64,000 nucleotides of DNA, taken from NCBI RefSeq assembly GCF_035046485.1, contig NC_085137.1:494420351-494484350 (forward strand). Reading direction: 5' to 3'. Under the pieces are notes generated by a model, which saw nothing but the letters and a program-made list of their open reading frames with translations, ran no database searches and had not been told where the DNA came from. Made by a program: the position numbers and the translations under genes. Below are positions 1-12,175 of the stretch, one piece after another. Position 1 is the first letter of the stretch. Each line of letters opens with the position of its first letter. This DNA is from Aedes albopictus (Eukaryota; Arthropoda; Insecta; Diptera; Culicidae).

Positions 1-5
1 AAGGG

Positions 6-13
6 GAAGGGAG
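6..13. repeat. Left 8-bp target-site duplication
   Basis: GAAGGGAG lies immediately before the CACTAGCG terminus and is repeated exactly at 9319-9326 just after the opposite terminus. Confidence 0.75.
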
Positions 14-49
14 CACTAGCGTGCGCAGGGTTCTTGCTTAGGGGGGGCA

Positions 50-392
50 CCATAATAATGGTGCAATATATGTATGATCATGGTGCAAAATAGAATTATG
101 GTGTTACACGCAATATGAATTCCCAAGTAGGGGCTTCAACATGTTGTGGTGCTAACATCGCCAAGTACTTCATATTGGGATTCTGGAGAAGGCTTCGGAT
201 GGTGATGATTTCAAGGCATTACGAAACTTTAATATGAAGTCATTATCTCGACTCTTATAAAATTTCATAAACGTATCAAATACAATGGAGAATATCGAGA
301 AAATTATCAATTATAGAAAAAAATATTGTCGTTGTGAAAGAATTTTGATCCTGAACAATTAGTGATGCTAGAATTGGAGAATGTCAGAATTC
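50..392. repeat. Left subterminal GGTGCA-type repeat
   Basis: About 110 bases carry several ATGGTGCA-like words (for example near 58, 80 and 98) resembling the large block at 6505-9260. The rest to 392 is AT-rich with no gene and no clear repeat. The presence of the same words inside both ends of the TIR element supports a single mobile unit. Confidence 0.5.
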
Positions 393-3300
393 CTAGATAG
401 AACATTTTGATCGGAATCCTTGTTGCAATCTACAAAGATTCCTCCAGGATTTCTCCAAAGATTCGTGCATGATTCCTCCAGGAATTCCTCCAAAAAATCT
501 TCCAATAATTCCTTTAGAACTTCCTCCAGGAAGTCTCAAATATTTCTCCACGAATTCTTCAAATAATTCCTCCAAATAATTGCTCCACGGAATCCCCCAG
601 AAAATTCTATAGGAGTTTCTAAATAATATCTTCCTGGAATTCCTCGAGAAATTCCTCCAGGAGTTTCTTCAGAAAATTATCCAGGAAATTCTCAACGAAT
701 TTCTTCAGGAATTCCTGAATCCATGAATTATTTCAAAAAATCCTTCTTAAATTCCTCAACAAATTCATCTAGAAATTCCTTCAGAAATTTCTCGAAAAAT
801 AACGCCAGAAATTCATACAGGAATTCCTCCAAAAAAATCCTCCAAGGGATTTCTCCAGAAAACCCTCTAGGAATTTCTGCCAGAATTTCGCCAGAGAATC
901 CTAAAAGAATGTCTCCCGGAACTCTTCCAAAATTTGTGCGAGGAATCTCTACAGGAAATCCTCCACAGATTCCTCCAGTAATTTCTCCAGGATTTTTTTT
1001 TTCAGGAATTCCTCCAGGGATTCAATAATGAATTTCTTCAGAAATACCTCCAGATATTCCTTTAGAAACTCCTCGAGGGGTTCCTTCAAACATTTCTTCA
1101 GAAATTCCTCCAATATGAAACTAGTGATATCTTTCAGGAATTCCTCCACGGATTCCTGCAGAAAATCCTAAAGGAATTTCTTCCAAAACTCTTCCAGGAA
1201 TACCTCCAGGGAACCCTCCAGGAATTTCTTTAGATTTTTTTACAGAAATTTCTTCAGGAGTTTCTCCAGGTATTCATTACTGAATTTCTTCAGAAATTCC
1301 TCATAAACTTCTTCCAGAAATTCCTCCAGGAATTCCTTCAGAAATTCCTCGAGGAGTTCTTTCAGACATATCTCCAGAAAGCCTCATATATTTCTCCCGA
1401 AATTCCTCAAATAAATCCTCCAGGAATTCCACCATTAAATACTCCTAAAATTCCTCCAGAGATCCCTCCTGACATTTTTCTAGGAAAAATCCTGAATGTC
1501 TGCCTGTCAGAATTCCCCCAATATTTCCTCCACGGATGCCTCCATAATATGCTAAAGGAATTTCTCACGGAATTCTTCCAGGTATTTCTCAAGAAATTTC
1601 TCCAGGGATTCTTCCATGGATTCCTCCAGGAAATTCTCAAACAATTCCATCAGGAATTCCTTGAGGGATCCATCCATGATTTTTTTCAGAAATTCCACAA
1701 AAAAATCCTCCAGAAATTCCACCAGGAATTCTTTCAGAAATATGTCGAGGAAGAACTCCTGAAATTCCTCCATCAACCCCTCTAGGAATTTCTGCCTGAG
1801 TTCCCCAAGAATATCTCCTGGAACCCTTCCAAGAATTTCTCGAGGAATTCCACAAGAAATTTGTCCAGGAAATCCTCCACGGATTCCTTCAGGAATTTCT
1901 TCAGGATTTTTTCCAGCAATTTTTCCAAGAATTCCTGCAGGAATTCATTCATAATTTTTTTCAGAAATTCCTCAAAAAAATCCTCCAGGTATTCCTTCAG
2001 AATTTGCTCGAGTAGTTCCTTCAGACATTCATCCAGAAATTTCTCCGAGATGCCTCCAGGGATTTCTCCCCGAAATTCATCCATGAACTCTACCAGAAAA
2101 CCCTAAAGTAATTTCACCCGAAACTCTTCCAGGAATTCCTCCAGGAGTTCCTCGAATGATTCCGCGAGAAATTCCACCAGGAGTTCTCCACGGAATTCCC
2201 TAGGAATTTCTCCAGGATTTTTTCCTGAAATTTCTTCAGGAATTTCTCCAGGGATGCAATAATGAATGTCTTCAGAAATTCCTCCAGATATTCCTTCAGA
2301 AATTCCTCGAGAAGTTCCTTCAGACATTCCGCCATTAATTTTCCAGGAAGCCTCATATATTTCACCAGAAATTCCTCAAATAATTCCTCTGGTAAATCCT
2401 TCAATAATTCCTCCAGAGATTCCTCCTGAAATTTTCTTTTAGGAATGACTGTCAGAATTCCTACAATATTTCTTCTAGGGATTTCTCTAAGAATTGATCC
2501 TCGATCCTGATCATTCCTCCAGATAATCCTAGATGAATTTTTAACAGAATTCTTCCAGGAATTCTTCCTAGAATTCCTCGAAAAATTCCCCCATGGATTC
2601 CTTCAGGAAATTCTCAAGGCATTTCTTCAGAAATTCCTCCGAGGATTCATCCATGAATTTCTTCAGAAATTCCTCCGGGAATTCTTTCAGAAATTTCTTA
2701 AGGAAGAGCGCCAGAAATTCTACCAGGAACTCCTCCAGGGATTCCTCTAAAAATCATCTGGGAATTTTCACCAAAACTACAGGGATTTCTCCATGCATTC
2801 CTCAAAGAATTCCTCCAAAACTTTTTCTTGAAGTTTCTCAAGGAGTTCCTGCAGGGATTCGCTAAAAAATTTCTTCATTCATTCTTTAAAAAAATCCTGT
2901 AGAAATTCCTCCAGAAATTCCTTCAGAAATTCCTCGAGGAGTTCCTTCAGAAATTTCTCCATGAAGCCTCATATATTTCTCCAGAATTTCTCCAAATAAT
3001 TCCTCCAGGAATTCAAAAATACTCCAGAAATTTCTTCAGAATTACCTCCACGAATTCCTCCAGAATAACCCCCAGAAATTCCTCCAGAGATTCCTCATGA
3101 AATTTCTTCTAGAGAAAATCCTCTAGGAATGTCTGCCAGAATTTCTTCAATATTTCCTCCACGGATTCTTCAAGGAATTGCTCTACAGATTCCTCCAGAA
3201 AATCCTAAAGGAATTTCTACCGGAACTCTTCCAGGATTTCCTCCTGGAATTTCTGGAGCAATTCTTCAATGGATTCCTCCAGGAAATTCTACAGGAAATT

Positions 3301-6300
3301 CTCAAGGACTTCTTCAGGGATCCATTCCTTCAACGATTTATTCATGAATTTCTTCAAAAATTCATCCAGAAATACCTCCAGGAATTACTCCTGAAAATCC
3401 TCTAGAAATTTCTGTCAGAATTCCTCCAGAGAATCTTAAAGGAATGTCTCCCGGAACCCTTCCAAGAATTCCTTCAGGGATACCTCCACGGATTCCTCCA
3501 GGAATTTCTCAAGGATTTTTTTTTCAGGAACTCCTTCAGAAATTGATTCCTCCATGGATTCCACCAGAAATTTCTCAAGGCATTCATCCAGGGATTTTTC
3601 CAGGAAATCCTTCACGGAATCCTCCACATAATTCTCAATCAATTTCTCCCAGAACACTTCTAGGAATTCCTCCAGGGATATTTCCATGGAATCCTCATGA
3701 AATACCTTCAGGGATTGCTGCCGGAATTCCTACAGAAAATTCTCTAAGAATTTCTGCCAGAATTCCTTCAATATTGTCTCCAGGGATTCTTCCAGCAATT
3801 CCTCGACTAATTCCTCCAGATTCTAGAAGAATTTTTCTCGGATCTTTTCCGGGAATTTCTCTAAGAATTCCTCCAGAGATTTCTCCATGGATTCCTCCGA
3901 AATTTCTTCGGGAATTCATCCATGAGTTTCTTCAGAAATTGCTAAAAAAAAATCCTTTATCAATTCCTTGAGGAGCTTCTCCAGACATTCCTCCAGGAAG
4001 CTTTAAATATTTGTCCAGAAATGCCTTAAAGAATTCATCCAGGCATTTCTCTAGTTATTCCTCTAAGAATTCATAAATGAATTCCTCCAAAAAATTCTGG
4101 AGGAATTTATCCAGAAATACCTCCCGGAATGCAAACATGGATTCCTCCAGGAATTTCTCCAAAGATTCCTCAAGAAAATCTTTCAGGAATTTCTCCAAGA
4201 ATGCTTCGCAAAAAATATCTCAAAGCATTCTTTCGGTAATTGCTCCAGGAATTCCTCCATTATTAGGTACTTCAAAAATTCCTTCGTTAAGGCGAAACTG
4301 GAAGCACTTCCTCATTTTTTTTGGTTTGTGATTTTTTATTAAATAACGTAGCAATATTTTCAAAATCGGTTTTCGTGCATATGTAGAGCATGGATCAAGG
4401 TATCCTCTGATTTTTTAGGTGGAAAAAGTTTTCCATTTTTGTGAAATTTTATTCAAAAATGGTTTCTGCAATAACGAAAAATATTTTCCACCACGAAAAC
4501 AATCAGGAGCTACCTTGATCCATATTCCACATGTGTACGAAAACCGATCTTGAAAATATTTCTTCGTTATTTTATAAAAAATCAAAAACCAAAAAGTGAG
4601 GAAATGGATCCAGTTTCGCCTTAATTCCATCTCTAATACCTCCGGGAATTTCTACAGAGATTCCTCCAGGAATTTCTGCAAGGACTCCTAAAGGAATTCC
4701 TGCTCGGTTTTCTCCAGAAAATCTTGAAGAAATTTCTCCCGGAGCTCTTCCAGGAATTCCTCGAGAAATTTCTCCAGGGATTTCTACAGACATTTTTTTC
4801 AGGATTTTTTTCTGGAATTTTTCAAGGAATCTCTCCAGAAATTTCTCCTGGGACAACTATAAAAATATGTCTCTATTAATTGCTCCAGAAAATCATCTAA
4901 AAAATTCTTCATGGATTCCTCCAATTCCTCTAGGTATTCCTACAAGAATTTGTCCATGAATTTCTCCAGATAAAAAACTTCTCCTGGAACTGTTCCAGGA
5001 ATTCCTCGAAAAATTTCTTCAGGTATTCCTCCATGGATTTCGCCAGGAATTTCTCCAGGAATTTCATCAGGAATTCCTCCAGGGATTCTTCAATTAATTT
5101 CTTCAGATATTCCTCAAAAATCCCTCTACGAATTCTTTTGCTCGAGGAGTTCATTTAATCCTTCCAGGAAGCCGCAAATATTTTTCCAAAAAATTTCAAA
5201 GAATTCCTTCAGGAAATCCTCCAGAAATTCTTCCAGGAATTCCTACATTTTTTTAGGAATTTCTCCAGAAAAACCTCTAGGGATTCTTGCAGAAGTTTCT
5301 CTAGTAATTCTCCAGGGATTCATCCTTGAATTCCTTTTCGCATTCCTGCAGGAATTCCTCCTAGGATTACAGCAGGGATTTCTCCAGGAATTTTCCAAAG
5401 CTTTCTCTAGGATTTCCTCTATGAATGTCTCCAGTGATTCAGCCAAGTACTCCTCCTGAAAAACCTCCAGAAATTCTTCCAATAATTCTTGAAAGAATGC
5501 CTCCAGAAATTCCTCCAAGAATTTGTTCACGGATTCTTCCAAAAACTCCTTCAGGAATGCCTCCACTGATTCCTCCAGAAATTCCTCCAGAGATTTCTCC
5601 AGTAATTTCTGCAAGGATTCGTCATTGAATTCCTCGAGTAATTCTTCCACAAATTCATGCAGGAATTTTCCCAAAAAAAAACTTCAGGAATTCCTCCAGC
5701 AATTCATCCTGGAATTCCTACATGAATTATTTCATGGATTCCTTCATGGATTCCTTCTGTTACCCCTCCAGTGTTTCATCCTGTAATTCCTTCACGGATT
5801 CCTTCAGGAATTCCTCCAGAGTTAACATCAGGGATTTCTCCAGGAATTTCTCATAGCTTCCTCTAGTAATTCCTAGAAACTCCTCCAAATGTCTCTCCAG
5901 AAATTTCCTCAGGGATTCCTGCAGAAATTCCTCCGGACATTCTTCCAGAAGTTCCTCCAGGAATTCCTATAAGGAAAACTCCAGGCATTCTTCCAAGGAT
6001 TCCTTCCGAGATTCCTCCAGAAGTTCTTTCAGGAATTCCTCCAGGGTTTACTCCAGGAAATCCTCCAGGGGTTCGTCAATGAGCCCCTGCTGGAACTCTT
6101 CAAGAAATTTGTCCACGAGTTTTTCGAAATATTTCTCCACAAATTCCTCTATGAATTCTTTCACGAATTCCTCTACGAATTCCCCCAGGAAATTCTTCAA
6201 GAATTCCTTTAGGAATGCCTCCAGGGAATTCCTTCAATAATTTTTCCAGCAATTCCTTTAGTAGCTCCTCCTGCAAATTCTACAGGAATTTCTTGACTCC

Positions 6301-6500
6301 TCTTCCAGTTTTTGAGAGCTTCGTTGAAGATTTTTTTTCAAGCACTTCTTTAGTAATGCCTTCAGGGATTCCTCCAGGATGCCCTTCAAGGATTCCCCTT
6401 GAAATTTCTCCAGGGATTTCTCCTAGAATGCCTCCACGGATTACTTCAGATATTTCTCGAGCTGGTAAAGTGATTCTCAAAATGATCCACGGAATGCTAT
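393..6500. repeat. Degenerate 12-bp satellite array 1
   Basis: About 6 kb is made of a diverged 12-bp unit close to TTCCTCCAGGAA, so GGAATTCC recurs at unit junctions. Twelve bases are four codons, so frames stay open by chance and give artefact peptides of the types (FLEE)n, (NSSR)n and (GIPP)n. The array runs in one orientation and is interrupted only by the TTAA-flanked MITE at 4291-4620. The tract shows no coding gene. Confidence 0.85.
4291..4620. mobile_element. TTAA-flanked fold-back MITE in the satellite
   Basis: The two ends are long imperfect inverted repeats of roughly 90 bases starting GGCGAAACTGGA. They are bounded by TTAA at 4287-4290 and 4621-4624. TTAA duplication is the piggyBac/Kolobok signature, but no transposase is present. 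Satellite continues on both sides, so this is a clean later insertion. A truncated relative lies at about 21465-21575. Confidence 0.78.
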
Positions 6501-6504
6501 TTTG

Positions 6505-9260
6505 ATGCGCGAATCACAAAATGGTATATAAAATTCAATTGTGGATGATACAATGAACATCAAGAAGGTGTAAAGATTTTTAATAAGGTGTGTGATGTGA
6601 GTATGGTTCATTATATACCTTAATGATCAAGGGAACGTCGAAATAATGTATGCGTGGCAAGTAATTGCAATTTGATTTATAGAATGCTAAGATAAAACAT
6701 GAGATTTGGAGATGGTGTAAACATAAAAATGTTGGTGCTGCGTGAAAACCAAATTGCGTGCAGCAATAAAGGTGCATGATGTCACCATGGTGTATAGGAT
6801 CTTCTGATGACACTCAGTTCATTGGTATGGTGCATTGAATGCTGATATGGAGCATGTCATTCAAAGATGGTGCTTGATGTCAGTATGATGCATTAGAGCT
6901 GACATCGTACAAGGAATGCTTTTTCGATGTACGAAACTACATACAATAATAATGGTACAATAGATGCCTAGAATGATATAGTGAACGCCACGATTACGCA
7001 TTAAATGCTTTAGTAATGCTTGAAATTTAACGATGGTGCATTATTTCGCAATTAGACACATATTTGATTCAAAGATGGTGCGTGAGATGTTGCCTAGATG
7101 ATTCTGTGAACATCATGGTGGTGCATGATGTCTGTATGGTGCATTAGCTTCATCATGATTCTGTTATACTCGTCATGTTTCATATTAAGGTGCACTTGCA
7201 AATCGTGTAAAGGTGCAGGAAACTCAATGTGGCACAGAAATCAACATGTTCCAGGTGCGTGGAATACTATTTTGTATGCGAAATTCTAAAATGGTGCATC
7301 AAATTCAAATGTAAACCACATCATAATGGTGAATAAGATACCTAGATGGTATAATGAATGCCAAAATGGTGCATGGAAGGCTTGGAAGAAGGCGTATGAT
7401 GCTTGTGAGCTACATTAGTTGTCACCGTTATTCTAAGATTATCAACATGTTGCATGGTTAGGTGCACGAATTGCAAAAATAGTGCATAGAATACAAAATA
7501 AAAGTATGTTATGTGATGCTTATAACATAATGGTGTATCAGATGCCTAGATGATATAATAAACGCTGAAATGGTGCTTGGAAAGCTTTGATGGTGCATAA
7601 AATTTAATGATGGTGCATATCAGTATGATGCATTAGATTCCTAGTTGATTAAAAGATAGTGCATGAGATCAGCATAATGCGTGGATTCCTAGATCATTCT
7701 GTGGATGTTTTGAAGAAGGTACATGATGTTAGTGTGCTGTATTAGTTGTCACCGTTATTCAGCGACACTCGACATTGTGTATGGCTAGGTGCACGAATTG
7801 CAAAAATGGTGCTTGGAATTCAATGTAGTGCCGAAGTCACCATGGTTCACGTACATGGATTACAGTTTTGGAAAACGAAATGCCAAAATGGTGCATGTTA
7901 TTCGAATATGGTGCTAACATCACTGATTAGTTAAAAGATGGTGCGTGAGATGAGCCTTAAAATGATTCTGAGAACATCATGGTTGTGCATGAGATTCTAA
8001 GAAATTGTTTGTATCAGGGGTGCATTTGTTGCCACCATGATTCAGTGATTCTCAACATTGGGTGGTTAGATCTAAAATTAAGAATTGCAAAAATGATGCA
8101 TAGAATTTAATGTGGTGCGGAAGTCAACATGGATCAGGTACATGGAATACAATTGGGTGTACGATATGGCAAAATAGAGCTTATGAAATTCAAATGTGAA
8201 TTAAATGCTTAGATGACGCGTGAGATGGTGCTTAGATATTTATGTGATCATCATGGTGGTACATGGAATGCAAAGGAGCTACATGATGTCTGTATGGTGC
8301 ATTAGTTTTACCATGATTCAGTTACATATACTCAATAAATTCCATATGTAGGTGCACGAATTGCAAACATGGTGCGGGAAACTCAATGCGGCACAGAAAT
8401 CAACATAGTCCAGGTACAAGGAATGCTATTCTGTATGCGAAATGCCAAAATGGTGCATCAAATTCACTTGTGAACCACATCATAATGGTGCATAAGATGC
8501 CTAGATGATATAGTGAATGCAAAAATGGTGGTTGGAAAGCTTTGAAGAAGGTGCATGATACTAGATGATGCATTAGTTGTCAACGTTTTTCAAAGCCTAT
8601 GGTTAGGTGCACGAATTGGAAAAATAGTGCATAGCATACAAAAAAATGTATTTTGTGTGATGCTCACGGTATTACGGTGCTTTAGATGCCTAGATGATAT
8701 GATAAACGCTGAAATGGTGCTTGAAGAGCTGTGATGGTGCATGAAATTTCATGATGGTGCATATCTGTATGAGGTATTAGATACTTAATTGATAAAAAGA
8801 CATTTCATGCGATCAGCATAATGTGTGGATACCTAGATCATTCTGTGGACATCATGATAGTGCATTGAAAGCTTTGAAGAAGGTACATGATGTTAGTGTG
8901 CTGTATTAGTTGTCACCGTTATTCAGCGACACTCGTTATTTTGTATGGCTAGGTGCACGAATTGCAAAAAATGGTGCTTAGAATTCAATGTGGTGCCGAA
9001 GTCACCATGGTTCACGTACATGGAATACAGTTTTGGAATACGAAATGCCAAAATGGTGCATGTTTTTCAAATGTGGTGCTGACATCACTGATTAGTTAGA
9101 AGATGGTGCGTGAGTTTAGCCTAGATGATTTTGAGAACATCATGGTTGTGCATGAGATACTAAGAAAATGTATGTGTCAATGGTGCACCATAGCTCAGTG
9201 ATTCTCAACATTGCGTGGTAAGGTGCAAGAATTGCAAAAATGGTGCAAAGATTTTTTTAT
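6505..9260. repeat. GGTGCA-rich repeat with about 1.16-kb tandem units
   Basis: The block is full of short words such as AATGGTGCAT, CTAGATGAT and AGGTGCACGAATTGCAAAAA. On a larger scale it repeats with a period near 1.16 kb. The sequence around 7322 recurs at 8481, the text around 7530 recurs near 8680, and the text around 7711 recurs at 8875. Copies differ by point changes and small indels. No gene is seen. CACTA and some hAT elements have repeated subterminal regions, but this size is unusual. Confidence 0.7.
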
Positions 9261-9318
9261 AGAAGGGGGGGCAAGTGCCCCCCCCCCCTTGCCCCCCCCC
9301 CCCCTGTGCACGCTAGTG

Positions 9319-9326
9319 GAAGGGAG
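9319..9326. repeat. Right 8-bp target-site duplication
   Basis: GAAGGGAG directly follows CGCTAGTG, the inverted terminus of the 9.3-kb element, and matches 6-13 base for base. Confidence 0.75.
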
Positions 9327-9470
9327 TCGTCAAGCTCCTGGACTACCGTTCATGCTGCCCTATAAACATCGCTCTGGAAGGTGTAATGCGACGAGCCGGG
9401 CTAAAAACAGCCGGGTACGACTTTCACGAAATCCGGTCAATTTATGTTCGCGAGGCAGCAAAGGTTTATT
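9319..9470 (+). pseudogene. RTE-like LINE reverse transcriptase scrap
   Basis: One frame from about 9363 reads NIALEGVMRRAGL, the conserved stretch before the catalytic FADD box in RTE-type reverse transcriptases. After a frameshift it continues as TTFTKSGQFM. The fragment starts at the target duplication of the 9.3-kb element, so that element probably landed inside this relic. It is non-functional. Confidence 0.55.
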
Positions 9471-9479
9471 TATTTATTT

Positions 9480-10345
9480 ACATATGCTCCATCTGACTTG
9501 AAAGTCTTAATGAATAAAAAAAAACTCAACACAACACAATAACATTTACAATCAAAACGAACGAATAATCTTATTTTTAAAGCTCTTCGATAATTCTTCA
9601 AGTTCAACCAACGTGAATGTTCTTATCATCTTCGACATCGGATCGGTTTTAACGTTATTATATTAGTACGTTGTTCGGTGAAACCTTGCCGACACTAATG
9701 ACCGTTTGTGAAGAATTAGCTATAGTTAAAATTTACAAATACAAAGAAAAAAAAACTAATGACCGTTGCCGGAGAGCTCGCTGAATAGCACGGATGTTCA
9801 GCATCGAGAGAAGAGCAGGACAGTCTACTTCATTCCTTAGCACTTGGCCACAAACATCGCTTGTTGAACTTAACATCTTTTCTGTAGTGTCTATTCCAAG
9901 CAATTGGCAACGGGCAGCATATGCTGGAAGACTCAGCGGATCACGCCACGGTTGATGGCAAAAAGCTAGACGAATGAACCTCCGTTGTATTCTTTCTATC
10001 CTCAATGTCCACGAAACATCATTGGGCGTCCAAACAATAGCAGCAATCTCTAGAATTGGCGAACTAGTGCGCAGTACAAAGACTTCTAACAGTGGGGATC
10101 AGTGAAATCACTAGTAACTTTCGAAATGAATCCCAATTGTCGATTGGCCTTGGCGATTACAGAAGCATAGTGAGATTTAAACGTCAATTCCGGGTCTAAT
10201 ACTACTCCAAGATCATTAACTTTTAGAACTCTTTGCAGTACTATTCCATTGATTTCGTAGTCAAATAATATAGGATGTTGGGCTGGTGGTGGATTGAAAC
10301 ACGACAGAATTCGTCTAGGAAGTAGTTCCACGATAGACGGTGATA
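9480..10345 (-). pseudogene. Jockey/CR1-like LINE ORF2 C-terminal relic
   Basis: Two open segments in different frames (about 10331-10086 and 10005-9733) read the end of a non-LTR reverse transcriptase. They contain FDYEINGIVLQRVLKVNDLG, then ANRQLGFISKVTSDFTDPHC, then RIERIQRRFIRLAF and CPALLSMLNI. At least one frameshift separates them near 10030-10085. TAAATA-type simple sequence at about 9463-9485 could be the 3' tail, which fits the minus orientation. The 5' part is missing. Confidence 0.7.
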
Positions 10346-10359
10346 TCTTCGAGGTACTG

Positions 10360-10600
10360 AGCTCGCTGAAGTCTACGGCGAGCCTTGTAATTCAGTAGCT
10401 GGCCAAAGACGGAAGGATACGGAAGGCAGGCCATGCTAGAAACATGCAGGAGCATAGGGCTTGACCGAGGATGAAGAGCGGCAACCGCAGGCACAAACTG
10501 AGTATTATGCCATACTATTGTTGATTATGTCTTATCTTAAATGTGATGTTGAACAAATAGATGTATTAATGGCAATGCCAAGAAATATATTAGCTCAAAC
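10360..10600 (+). mobile_element. LINE 3'-end fragment (RTE/JAM-like)
   Basis: The segment about 10470-10550 (GAAGAGCGGCAACCGCAGGC onward to GTGATGTTG) matches 37828-37905 closely, so it is dispersed repeat. Its position beyond coding relics suggests a LINE 3' UTR. The family name is inferred from resemblance to mosquito RTE tails. Confidence 0.4.
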
Positions 10601-10639
10601 AACCTGAATCTCAAAGAACACAATATATCTCGATTTAAA

Positions 10640-11584
10640 AAAAAATCACGAAACAGGCCTCACCCTACTGTACATAAAACCATCAATGACGGTCCTAAGT
10701 ATATAAGCCGCAAGCTCAGGAGTGATGAAAACACGAAAACCTAGGTACCCACAAACGGACCACGCGCGCGGAAACGTAACGGCACAACACGAGAGTAGGG
10801 AAAACTTACTGACTAGGTAGCAGCAGCAGCAACAGCCAGCCCAGACCAGACCAGACCAGCAGCGCGCGGGTTCAAATGTTGTTATCCTGCCGCCAGCTCG
10901 CCATTCCATCGCGGGAGTTGATCGCGTTGAAGTCGCGGTGTTGCGCGCGCTATTCTTGATTGTTGTTGGTGGCGTGGCGTCGGTAGCGTGTCTATTTTTA
11001 GTTCGGTGGTGCAATTTTCGCGAAACGTTCAAAATCTGCGCGCCAAAGTGCCTTGGGTTCAGTCAGTGTGGGAAAATGTGATGATGCCCTCCTATGATGG
11101 TGGCCTGTGATTGAGTGAGCTTTTGTCAGTTTCGCGTTTCATCAACTAATCAAAACACCAAAAAAGCAAAGCTTCCAAGTTTTCTGGGTGAGGGGGTCCA
11201 AGTGCGAGGGGCGGAACCGGACGGAAAAGGCAAAGTTTTATCGATTCTGAACATTAAAAACAAACACCACATTACTACACCCTGGGGTTGCTGTTTGCAG
11301 CCACAACCGAATACAGCGCGTCGAAGTGCTCGTTCTGAAGGAAGCATAGCAACCTGCTTCCGTCGTCGTCGACCAACTGCCTCAAAGCTCGCTCGAAAGC
11401 TACTTCCAAACGATGGTCGGCGGTCCAAGTTGGCGTGATTTTTAGTGCAGTGCCTCGTGGAACAAAGCAATCCGAAATTCAGTGTCTTTCCGTGGAATTA
11501 ATCTAGTATTCATTGGAAGAAACGCATGCATCGAAGAAGTGGCCGTAGTTTGAATATGAATCTTACCCAAGCGTGCACAGGATT
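10640..11584 (+). promoter_or_regulatory. GC-rich promoter/5' UTR region of the channel gene
   Basis: This kilobase is clearly more GC- and CpG-rich than its surroundings and leads directly to the inferred ATG at 11585. It includes a CAG/CCAGACCAGA tract at 10820-10860 and two arthropod initiator-like TCAGT words near 11059 and 11126. No TATA box stands out. The transcription start is not determined, and short frames here look non-coding. Confidence 0.35.
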
Positions 11585-11607
11585 ATGAATGCAGTTCCCT
11601 TATTTAG
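11585..11607 (+). CDS. Channel exon 1 (start codon, signal peptide N-terminus)
   Basis: ATG at 11585 encodes MNAVPLF and ends with two bases of a split codon before GTCAGT. Joined to exon 2 this gives a serine and then a hydrophobic run, a convincing signal peptide. The phase fit and the hydrophobic continuation support the choice. The donor (AG/GTCAGT) is weaker than consensus, and a nearby upstream ATG frame hits a stop, so an alternative first exon in the 7-kb intron cannot be excluded. Confidence 0.55.
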
Positions 11608-11984
11608 GTCAGTGTTAACTGGGGGGTTGTGTACAGAATAAAGTATTGATAGATATCCAAGTGAAAACAATTCGAACGTTTCTCGACCCTTTTCGACTTC
11701 GACGAAATTTCTGTTATGAAGTGTTTAGCAGTTTTTTTTGTTTCCAGTTCAATAGCTATTCACTGTTAGAAAATCTTCTACCTCATCTCCTCGGCGTGAT
11801 ATCCAACATGAGACAAAGCTTGATTTTCAGCTTAGGGTTTGATGAGCACTCCGACAATAAAACAATAAAAGATGTCTTTGCCGTTTGACCATAGACATGC
11901 ACGATGATACTCAGTCAGTACGAAAAGACTCTTAACCAAGCAGGAACAGAACTTATACAACTTCAGCATGGTCATACTGGAGCA

Positions 11985-12175
11985 CTGTCTTTTTAATCTG
12001 TAATAATCTGAGATGTTTAGCCCTAGGCTAGATAATCTCGGGATCCATGGTTTACTTCCCTTCCGAAGGAAGAACTCACATTTTGTGAGCTTGTTGGGAG
12101 TGGAATTCGGGTTCAGGTTCATCAAGTGTTGTAATTATCGCACTTTGTGACACTCACCCCAAACCATGATCTCTT
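11985..12175 (-). mobile_element. tRNA-derived SINE-like repeat, minus copy
   Basis: On the minus strand it contains GTGAGTTCTTCCTTCGGAAG and then ATCCCGAGAT, matching the + strand repeat at 13575-13752 in reverse orientation. A B-box-like GAACCCGAATTCCACTCCC lies upstream in the same direction. Divergence is considerable. Confidence 0.45.

Larger units (their letters stand above)
14..9318. mobile_element. 9.3-kb hAT-like TIR element without transposase
   Basis: The left end begins CACTAGCGTGCGCAGGG and the right end, read on the other strand, begins CACTAGCGTGCACAGGG (16 of 17 identical). Both ends then carry a G-run followed by GCAC. Each end abuts the octamer GAAGGGAG (6-13 and 9319-9326), a perfect 8-bp target duplication. 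Eight-bp duplications are typical of hAT and P elements, and a CA-start terminus fits hAT best, so the superfamily is inferred. The interior has no transposase: it holds GGTGCA-rich subterminal repeat on both sides and about 6 kb of 12-bp satellite in the middle. The right flank is an RTE-like LINE fragment. A non-autonomous element that captured or grew satellite is the simplest reading. Confidence 0.72.

Noticed and set aside
723..1028. Open frame of about 100 codons (NSSR/ISPE-rich) in satellite array 1
   Set aside because: The 12-bp satellite period is a multiple of three, so frames stay open by chance; equivalent frames occur on both strands.
3444..3971. 175-codon proline-rich frame
   Set aside because: Pure satellite translation (GIPP-type), no start context, domain or splice support.
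6505..9260. CRISPR-like regular array
   Set aside because: The words are not evenly spaced, the spacers are not unique, and the context is an insect transposon interior.
10646..11032. 128-codon minus-strand frame near the channel 5' region
   Set aside because: CAG-rich low-complexity in a GC-rich promoter/5' UTR region; no family resemblance and it opposes the channel gene.
11115..11438. 107-codon plus-strand frame upstream of channel exon 1
   Set aside because: It fits better as 5' untranslated sequence; no hydrophobic start and no in-phase link to exon 2.
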